DNA from: Bacillota bacterium | GTDB lineage: Bacteria; Bacillota_I; Bacilli_A; RF39; UBA660 | Assembly (NCBI GenBank): GCA_015059195.1 | Contig: SVAW01000006.1 | Location: 1-36,930 of the forward strand | DNA: 36,930 nucleotides | Direction of reading: 5' to 3' | In this document: in pieces, positions 15,409-21,602 of the stretch | Layout: every line of letters starts with the position of its first letter | Position numbering within the stretch: the first letter of the stretch is position 1 | Notes under the pieces: model-generated | Database searches by the model: none | Told to the model about the DNA's origin: nothing | The model's input: the letters and a program-made list of their open reading frames with translations, nothing else | Made by a program: the position numbers and the translations under genes

Positions 15409-16134
15409 CTATCTTTTTGATCTAAGTTTTTTACAATATTGTGTACAAAGTTTATCGGTACAGTTAGAGCACCTAAGAGCAACGTTTGTCATTTCAAAGA
15501 AACGTTCAGGATATAGTAAAATGCATAATTCCCAGATAAGCCATGCTAAGAATGCCATTACCACAAGTGAAATTGCAAAAAATCCGCCACAAAAAATAAG
15601 GGGTGAGAACATCATGAGATGATCCCAGTTAAATATACGGCAGGTGGTACAACACTTATTTTTCATAATTAAACGAAATGGACACCAAATTAAAACACAA
15701 ATTAGATCACAAACATAGAAAAAAACTGAAAACATAAACAACCACGTTTTATTTATAATATTGGAGTAATATAGTACACCAATAAAAGCCACCAACAATG
15801 CCCAGATAATAAATACTTTATATGCCAATGCAGTAGTGTTCTTAATATAATTTTTAAGCGCATTATAGTTGATTTTTTCACGAATTGGTTTAAAACGATT
15901 AGCAAATAATTTTTGCGATCCTAACGCTAATTTATTTTTAATAGGTATGATTTGTTGAATCATATCAAATATCCAAATTAACCATAAAAGATGTAACACA
16001 TGAAATCTATCAAAAAAATGCATTCCTTCCAAAATATTATAGAATTGTGGTTTAAAGCACATAATGAAACACACAATCAAAATCACAATACGCCCAAACA
16101 AACGTGTAAAATATTGTTTTCTTGTTACAGACAT
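15409..16134 (-). CDS. multi-pass membrane protein with cysteine clusters, unknown
   Basis: A 241-residue protein with about five hydrophobic segments (near 12-30, 45-60, 105-145 as two, and 173-200). Two cysteine-rich stretches face the same non-membrane regions: KCCTTCRIF in the middle, and CSNCTDKLCTQYC near the C terminus. The clusters look like metal or iron-sulfur ligands, or disulfides, but match no family I can name. GGAGGTAGAGCCGT precedes the ATG, and the C terminus is basic. It sits between the macro-like gene and a gene-poor stretch. Function unknown. Confidence 0.7.
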   Translation of the reverse strand: MSVTRKQYFTRLFGRIVILIVCFIMCFKPQFYNILEGMHFFDRFHVLHLLWLIWIFDMIQQIIPIKNKLALGSQKLFANRFKPIREKINYNALKNYIKNTTALAYKVFIIWALLVAFIGVLYYSNIINKTWLFMFSVFFYVCDLICVLIWCPFRLIMKNKCCTTCRIFNWDHLMMFSPLIFCGGFFAISLVVMAFLAWLIWELCILLYPERFFEMTNVALRCSNCTDKLCTQYCKKLRSKR

Positions 16135-16178
16135 ACGGCTCTACCTCCAATATTCGTATTATACTAACATTCTTTTTC

Positions 16179-16208
16179 ATTATATCACATAAATAATTTG
16201 ATTAACAA
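16179..16208 (-). promoter_or_regulatory. promoter of the Cys-rich membrane protein gene
   Basis: TTGTTA (16203-16208), 18 nt, TATAAT (16179-16184) on the minus strand. A second TATAAT lies closer to the gene without a clear -35 partner. Confidence 0.55.
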
Positions 16209-16333
16209 ACAATCAGTATGCAAACTTTTTAAAGTGGAAAAATTGGAAAAGAGTTATTTCAAACATGTTATTTGTAACCTTAAATCAGAATAACAATCAT
16301 TGCTGATTTGTACATCAGCTTAAAATTAGGTCA

Positions 16334-16480
16334 TCAATAAATTTTATTTGTATTTGTTTTTAATGATTTATCAATATTTTTAGCCCCATTAACAAATTGA
16401 TGTAATATAGTAAAATTCGAATCAAACATCACTTTTACCTTTTTAATTTCATAAATTATATTTTCCATTATCGCATACAT
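16334..16480 (-). pseudogene. possible small ORF or gene remnant, 48 residues
   Basis: ATG at 16480 to TGA at 16334 encodes a peptide with ordinary-looking composition (starts MYAIMENIIYEIKKV). The open frame continues a few codons upstream of the ATG, and there is no good ribosome binding site, so a 3' fragment of a lost gene is as likely as a small gene. Confidence 0.25.
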
Positions 16481-16500
16481 AATATTGGCTCTTTCAAAAA

Positions 16501-16530
16501 CAAAAAAGACACTTATCCTATAAATGTCTT
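16501..16530 (-). terminator. terminator of the 173-residue protein gene
   Basis: AAGACA and TGTCTT (16525-16530 and 16506-16511) pair on the minus strand, followed by TTTTT. It lies about 90 nt after the stop codon at 16622. Confidence 0.7.
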
Positions 16531-16621
16531 CATATCATGCATATATCTATTTGCCTCTAGAAATACGCTTATTATCTAAATTCTTATCTATAAAACAAAT
16601 TATTGAATATACAATTTACAT

Positions 16622-17143
16622 TTATTTAAACAATTTTTGTAATTTTTCTGAATCTAAATAAATATCATTAGATGTATCATAAAGAAGTATCTCACCATTT
16701 GCTTTCGAAATATATAATGCTAATAACGCTATATATTTAGCTTCTATTTCAGTGCGCGCTTTAATAGTATGTTGTATATTAAATTTTCTCAATCTTTCTA
16801 GATCTGTTTTCCAAGTTTCCTCTTCTGAAACTTCTTCACACATTGCTGCAAAATCGTGCAACGAATTAATATATTCTTCATTGGTAAGGCTCTTATCTGT
16901 ACTTATACCATCATCTGAAATGGTTGACATAACATAAATATGTTCATCACTGCCTTCTGCTTTTACGTCATAATTATATTTTTTAAAAAAGGCAGTTAAA
17001 TTATTAAAATTTACTCCTGTGTTAAAATACAAATTGTAGTCTCCAGTAGCCCAATGCATATATTTGTGAGCGGTAGTTTTTATTTTATCTTGATATTGCT
17101 CTCCAATTTCTTTTTTTAATACTTCTAATATATTTTCCCCCAT
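16622..17143 (-). CDS. hypothetical protein, 173 residues
   Basis: A soluble, acidic mixed alpha/beta-looking protein with no signal peptide or membrane helix. No family recognised. Start ATG 17143 with AAAGGAGAGTAAGT upstream. It follows the HExxH protein gene by 51 nt on the same strand and shares the terminator at 16501-16530, so the two probably form an operon. A role as partner, inhibitor or substrate of that protein is only a guess from position. Confidence 0.65.
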   Translation of the reverse strand: MGENILEVLKKEIGEQYQDKIKTTAHKYMHWATGDYNLYFNTGVNFNNLTAFFKKYNYDVKAEGSDEHIYVMSTISDDGISTDKSLTNEEYINSLHDFAAMCEEVSEEETWKTDLERLRKFNIQHTIKARTEIEAKYIALLALYISKANGEILLYDTSNDIYLDSEKLQKLFK

Positions 17144-17194
17144 ACTTACTCTCCTTTCAATTACTTCATAAATGAATTTTTATCTTTTTGACTT

Positions 17195-18172
17195 TTACTC
17201 GCCATTTTTGGGTTTGCCTGTTTTAGTATTTTTTGAGGCATTAATAAAATTGATTATATTAAAAACATTTAACCGCATTGGAAGAATTTCACCAATATGT
17301 TCCAATTCCTTGTTTTCAATTTTTTGTACTACGCATTTTAACAATTCATTATGCTCTTTTGTGTCTTGGAGTTTTGTAATAGATACCATGGTCCCAACAA
17401 AGTGGTTTATTGCAAAAACAGATTTTTGCTTTTGTATAACTTTTCTTAATTCTTCAACCTGAAATATTTTGTTTAGTTCTTCAACAGACATTCCTGCCAT
17501 TACAGAATTCAAATAACGCATTAAAATGCTAGCCGATTGATAATCAATATAAATTTCCTCGTATAATCTATACAAAATCATACTTTGCATTTCTATTGGA
17601 TACATATTTTCTAAATATTTAATACAAACAAATTCAGCTAAAATGGAAACGGTTTCCTGAATATAATCAAGTGTATTTTTATCAAGCGTAAGCTCATCTT
17701 TATAATCAACAACATCGGTTAAAGTATGAAAAAATTCATGAACTAAAATCACAGCATCAATAATAGTTCCTGTATATTTAATATAAACTTTACAATAATG
17801 TTTATCTAAACCGTCGATAGTCTTTGTAAGATATGAGCATTTATTTTGATGATTTTTATCTAGACTTATTAGTCCATTATTTAAATCTGCAATAAACCTT
17901 TCCTTTAAACCGGATGATATTGCCCCCAAAAAAGACTGAACTATTTCTATAATTTCTTCTTTTGTTTTTTGCCCACACAACTCTCCGTTATTAATTGATT
18001 CTATATATTTATATGCTTCATACATTGTGGCATAACAATCATCTGTTATTTCATTATTAATCGTTTGACAAAAACTTTGCAAATTTTGAAAATTGGTAAA
18101 AACCAAGGGATTTAATTTGATATTATTTTCTATGTATGCACGACACTCTTCGATTAACTCTTCCATATCCAT
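17195..18172 (-). CDS. HExxH zinc metallopeptidase-like protein (M3-like)
   Basis: A 325-residue helical protein with HEFFH (residues 145-149) as the zinc-binding motif. Downstream acidic residues in YIQETVSILAEF (Glu173, Glu180) are at a distance suited to a gluzincin third ligand. The helical surroundings recall oligopeptidases of the M3 type, but the protein is about half their length and has no secretion signal. The start is ATG 18172 with GGAGG 5 nt upstream; the frame also opens at a TTG at 18184 that overlaps this site, and an ATG at 18166 is possible. It is upstream gene of a probable pair with the 173-residue protein. Peptidase activity is plausible; the substrate is unknown. Confidence 0.65.
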   Translation of the reverse strand: MDMEELIEECRAYIENNIKLNPLVFTNFQNLQSFCQTINNEITDDCYATMYEAYKYIESINNGELCGQKTKEEIIEIVQSFLGAISSGLKERFIADLNNGLISLDKNHQNKCSYLTKTIDGLDKHYCKVYIKYTGTIIDAVILVHEFFHTLTDVVDYKDELTLDKNTLDYIQETVSILAEFVCIKYLENMYPIEMQSMILYRLYEEIYIDYQSASILMRYLNSVMAGMSVEELNKIFQVEELRKVIQKQKSVFAINHFVGTMVSITKLQDTKEHNELLKCVVQKIENKELEHIGEILPMRLNVFNIINFINASKNTKTGKPKNGE

Positions 18173-18184
18173 ATATTCCTCCAA

Positions 18185-18445
18185 TCTAATAAATTTAAAT
18201 TATACTTATTTTATAACAAATATGAATAAAGGATAATCTTAAACAAATAAAATTGTGTGTTAATTTATTCTTGAATAAAAATGCAATTCATTAATTTGAA
18301 TTGGGAAAATTTTTAGTTACTTTATTATACCATAAAACACTAAATTTATCATCTTAATTATATTACTTATTTTTTAACAACAAAACGCATTATCCTATAA
18401 GCAATCATCCGCACATTATATATTCAGTAAAATAATTTTAATACA
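18185..18445. other. intergenic stretch upstream of the HExxH gene
   Basis: AT-rich, no gene seen. TATAAT on the minus strand near 18197-18202 is a candidate -10 box for the HExxH gene; no good -35 box is present. Confidence 0.4.
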
Positions 18446-18471
18446 AAAAGGCTAGATTTCTCTAGTCTTTA
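18446..18471 (-). terminator. terminator of the repeat-protein operon
   Basis: AGACTAGA and TCTAGCCT pair on the minus strand with a T-run after it. The hairpin is nearly the inverse of the ppdK terminator at 21565-21590, so the operon is framed by inverted copies of one hairpin. Confidence 0.75.
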
Positions 18472-18496
18472 TTTGGTAATTTATTATTTTTTGCTA

Positions 18497-18778
18497 TTAA
18501 TCCTCGTACATTATTTCGATTAACGAAATATCTTCACCCAATTTATCAACAAAGTCATCACCTAATCGTTCTTTCAAATATTCAAATTTTTGAAAAAAGT
18601 AGTCATATGGTAACAAAAATAAATCTAATGACATTAAAAATAAATCTTTAACATAATATATTCCATTATTATCTAAATATTTCCATATTTTAACAACATT
18701 ATCATAATCTATTTTTAATATCTGTTCTTCTTCAAAATTTTCTTTTAAAATTTGAATATCAAATTCGTCAAAATTCAT
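18497..18778 (-). CDS. small mTERF-like helical protein coupled to the repeat protein
   Basis: A 93-residue acidic helical protein. From about residue 28 its pattern (VVKIWKYLDNNGI, then D-L-F-L-MSL, then YDYFFQKFEYLKERLG, then DISLI) matches position by position the N-terminal cap of the upstream repeat protein (VKFLKQNHIRF, DIESCLHVLS, TYNYVLQNYG, TSIL). That is the mTERF-type helix-helix-Pro/Leu layout. Its ATG overlaps the stop of the repeat gene as TAATG, and AGGAGG lies upstream, so the two are made together. It may cap, oligomerise with or regulate the solenoid; this is inference from the shared pattern and the overlap. Confidence 0.65.
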   Translation of the reverse strand: MNFDEFDIQILKENFEEEQILKIDYDNVVKIWKYLDNNGIYYVKDLFLMSLDLFLLPYDYFFQKFEYLKERLGDDFVDKLGEDISLIEIMYED

Positions 18779-21537
18779 TATTTCTTAATACCTCCTGCAT
18801 ATTTTTCTATAAGTGGATATTTTTGTATTAATTCTTTGATATTTACACCGTGATTTTTTGATAAAACTGCTGCCGTTTTGCCAAAAAAAGGATGCAATTT
18901 TTCATCAATAACTAAAGAAATACCATTATCTAATAGATAATTTATAATTGCATAATTTTGACTTGGTGAAAGCAGAAGAAACATTGAAGTTATATATTCG
19001 TCTATTTTATATTCTACAGCCATATCTATCAAAATTGGTATCTTACTAACCATTTGTTTACCCTTTGATATAATCGTGGAAGACAATAATTTCTTATATT
19101 TTTCATCACTAAAATAGGATAAACTCAATATTGCTTGAATATCTTCTAGCTTCGCATAAGCTAACGTGTGAGAGGTAAACAATTCAGGATGATTTTTATA
19201 CTCTTGACTTTGAAGTATTGCTCGAATATCTTCTAGCTTCGCATGAGCCAACGTTGTTGATGTAAACAATTCAGGATGATCTTTATACTCTTGACTTTGA
19301 AGTATTGCTTGAATATCTTCTAGCTTTGCATGAGCCAACGTCTGAGAGGTAAACAATTCAGGATGATCTTTATACTCTTGACTTTGAAGTATTGCTTGAA
19401 TATCTTCTAGCTTTGCATAAATCAACGTTTGAGACGTAAACAATTCAGGATGATCTTTATACTCTTGACTTTGAAGTATTGCTCGAATATCTTCTAGCTT
19501 CGCATAAGCTAGCGTTGTTGATGTAAACAATTCAGGATGATCTTTATACTCTTGACTCTGAAGTATTGCTTGAATATCTTCTAGCTTTGCATGAGCCAAC
19601 GTGTAAGAGGTAAACAATTCAGGATGATTTTTATACTCTTGACTTTGAAGTATTGCTTGAATATCTTCTAGCTTCGCATGAGCCAACGTTGTTGATGTAA
19701 ACAATTCAGGATGATCTTTATACTCTTGACTTTGAAGTATTGCTTGAATATCTTCTAATTTCGCATGAGCCAACGTCTGAGAGGTAAACATTTCAGGATG
19801 GTCTTTATACTCTTGACTTTGAAGTATTGCTTGAATATCTTCTAGCTTCGCATAAGCTAACGTGTAAGAGGTAAACAATTCAGGATGATCTTTATACTCT
19901 TGACTTTGAAGTATTGCTCGAATATCTTCTAGCTTCGCATGAGCCAGCGTTGTTGATGTAAACAATTCCGGATGGTCTTTATACTCTTGACTTTGAAGTA
20001 TTGCTTGAATGTCTTCTAATCTTACTCTAGTCAACGTTTGAGACGTAAACAACTCGGGATGATCTTTATACTCTTGACTTTGAAGTATTGCTTGAATATC
20101 TTCTAATTTCGCATGAGCCAACGTCTGAGAGGTAAACATTTCAGGATGGTCTTTATACTCTTGACTTTGAAGCATTGCTTGAATGTCTTCTAATTTCGCA
20201 TAAGCTAGCGTTTGAGACGTAAATAACTCGGGATGATCTTTATACTCTTGACTTTGAAGTATTGCTTGAATATCTTCTAATTTCGCATGAGCCAACGTCT
20301 GAGAGGTAAACATTTCAGGATGGTCTTTATACTCTTGACTTTGAAGTATTGCTTGAATATCTTCTAGCTTCGCATAAGCTAGCGTTGTTGATGTAAACAA
20401 TTCAGGATGGTCTTTATACTCTTGACTTTGAAGTATTGCTCGAATATCTTCTAGCTTCGCATAAGCTAGCGTTGTTGATGTAAACAATTCAGGATGATCT
20501 TTATACTCTTGACTTTGAAGTATTGCTTGAATATCTTCTAGCTTTGCATGAGCCAACGTGTAAGAGGTAAACAATTCAGGATGGTCTTTATACTCTTGAC
20601 TTTGAAGTATTGCTTGAATGTCTTCTAATCTGGCTCGGGCCAACGTATCTGCCGTAAATAATTCGGGATGATCTTTATACTCTTGGCTTTGAATTATTGC
20701 TCGAATGTCTTCTAACTTCGCACGAGCCAACGTGTAAGAGGCAAACAGCTCAGGATGGTCTTTATATTCTTGGCTTTGAAGTATTGATTGAATATCTTCT
20801 AGCTTTGCATGAGCCAACGTATCTACCGTAAACAACTCGGGATGATCTTTATACTCTTGACTTTGAAGTATTGCTTGAATATCTTCTAGCTTCGCATAAG
20901 CTAACGTGTAAGAGGTAAACAATTCAGGATGATCTTTATACTCTTGACTTTGAAGTATTGCTTGAATATCTTCTAATCTTGCCCGAGCCAACGTTGTTGA
21001 CGTAAATAATTCAGGGTGGTCTTTATACTCTTGACTTTGCAGTGTTTTCATAATATCATCTACACTCGTTCTTCCCCAAGCTATCCCAGCAGCAATTGTT
21101 AAAATTCCATTGTGCGAAACATTTAAATTTAAATTTTCTACTTCCTGTATTATATCGATAGGACAGCTCAAAATGGAAGTATTGGCACTTATAGCTTTAA
21201 CTCCATAGTTTTGTAACACATAATTATATGTTGCCTGAAGTTGACTAGATTTAGTCGATAGTACATGTAAACAAGACTCAATATCACTAAACCTAATATG
21301 ATTTTGCTTTAAAAATTTAACATTATTCTCAATTTCAGCAACATTCCTATATAAAATGCTAGGACACTTTTCTATATTTCTGGATGAAATGCCTAAAACA
21401 TTAACCAAGTAATTCAATGTTTTATCAATTTCTAAGTATTCACCTTGTACAAGAATATTATTATTTTTTTTAACTAATTTGTCTGTTGAAAGGTTATATT
21501 TTTTACACAACCTCTCAAGTGTGTATTCTCCTATCAC
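18778..21537 (-). CDS. mTERF/TALE-style modular repeat protein with 22 near-identical 29-residue repeats
   Basis: About 919 residues in three parts, numbered from GTG 21537. Residues 1-158 form an mTERF-like helical cap (CPSILYRN, VKFLKQNHI, ILSCP). Residues 159-796 are 22 repeats of exactly 29 residues, consensus LEDIQAILQSQEYKDHPELF plus T-x-x-T-LA-x-AK. Residues 797-919 are a diverged repeat and a C-terminal cap with GVNIKELIQKYPLI. Repeat position 23 is T, Y, D, Q or H; position 27 is R, Y or H; position 5 is Q or R. The rest is almost fixed. Cys count is low and there is no signal peptide, so it is cytoplasmic. The start is GTG 21537, preceded by AGGTGATAATT; a GTG at 21546 lacks a site. 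Proteins of the mTERF and TALE types bind nucleic acid through such superhelices. Ligand and function here are inference. Confidence 0.75.
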   Translation of the reverse strand: MIGEYTLERLCKKYNLSTDKLVKKNNNILVQGEYLEIDKTLNYLVNVLGISSRNIEKCPSILYRNVAEIENNVKFLKQNHIRFSDIESCLHVLSTKSSQLQATYNYVLQNYGVKAISANTSILSCPIDIIQEVENLNLNVSHNGILTIAAGIAWGRTSVDDIMKTLQSQEYKDHPELFTSTTLARARLEDIQAILQSQEYKDHPELFTSYTLAYAKLEDIQAILQSQEYKDHPELFTVDTLAHAKLEDIQSILQSQEYKDHPELFASYTLARAKLEDIRAIIQSQEYKDHPELFTADTLARARLEDIQAILQSQEYKDHPELFTSYTLAHAKLEDIQAILQSQEYKDHPELFTSTTLAYAKLEDIRAILQSQEYKDHPELFTSTTLAYAKLEDIQAILQSQEYKDHPEMFTSQTLAHAKLEDIQAILQSQEYKDHPELFTSQTLAYAKLEDIQAMLQSQEYKDHPEMFTSQTLAHAKLEDIQAILQSQEYKDHPELFTSQTLTRVRLEDIQAILQSQEYKDHPELFTSTTLAHAKLEDIRAILQSQEYKDHPELFTSYTLAYAKLEDIQAILQSQEYKDHPEMFTSQTLAHAKLEDIQAILQSQEYKDHPELFTSTTLAHAKLEDIQAILQSQEYKNHPELFTSYTLAHAKLEDIQAILQSQEYKDHPELFTSTTLAYAKLEDIRAILQSQEYKDHPELFTSQTLIYAKLEDIQAILQSQEYKDHPELFTSQTLAHAKLEDIQAILQSQEYKDHPELFTSTTLAHAKLEDIRAILQSQEYKNHPELFTSHTLAYAKLEDIQAILSLSYFSDEKYKKLLSSTIISKGKQMVSKIPILIDMAVEYKIDEYITSMFLLLSPSQNYAIINYLLDNGISLVIDEKLHPFFGKTAAVLSKNHGVNIKELIQKYPLIEKYAGGIKK
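19150..21063 (-). repeat. 87-bp tandem repeat array, 22 units
   Basis: Twenty-two in-frame 87-bp units without any length variation encode the repeats of the protein above. Framework codons are almost identical between units, while the codons for positions 22-23 occur as a few discrete blocks (for example TCA ACA, TCT TAC, TCT CAG, TCT CAA, GCA GAT, GTA GAT, TCT CAC). This high identity makes copy-number change by recombination likely. Confidence 0.95.
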
Positions 21538-21554
21538 AATTATCACCTATAATC

Positions 21555-21560
21555 ATTATA
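21555..21560 (-). promoter_or_regulatory. -10 box of the repeat-protein operon
   Basis: A perfect TATAAT on the minus strand that ends 17 nt before GTG 21537, supporting that start codon. The -35 position (TAGATT) lies within the ppdK terminator hairpin and is poor, so promoter strength or an activator need is open. Confidence 0.5.
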
Positions 21561-21564
21561 TCAA

Positions 21565-21590
21565 AAAAGACTAGAGTAATCTAGCCTTGA
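21565..21590 (-). terminator. terminator of ppdK
   Basis: AAGGCTAGA and TCTAGTCTT pair over 9 bp (one G-T pair) and are followed by TTTTTT on the minus strand, 13 nt after the ppdK stop codon. Confidence 0.85.
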
Positions 21591-21602
21591 AATTGTTGGT
21601 TA

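Larger units (their letters stand above)
16209..16621. other. intergenic stretch with a possible gene relic
   Basis: AT-rich and without a confident gene. It holds a small hairpin GCTGAT/ATCAGC (16302-16319), a short open frame at 16334-16480 (listed separately) and the terminator of the gene at 16622. Confidence 0.4.

Noticed and set aside
19150..21063. CRISPR array
   Set aside because: The 87-bp units are contiguous, in frame within a single long gene, and have no unrelated spacers. It is a coding tandem repeat.
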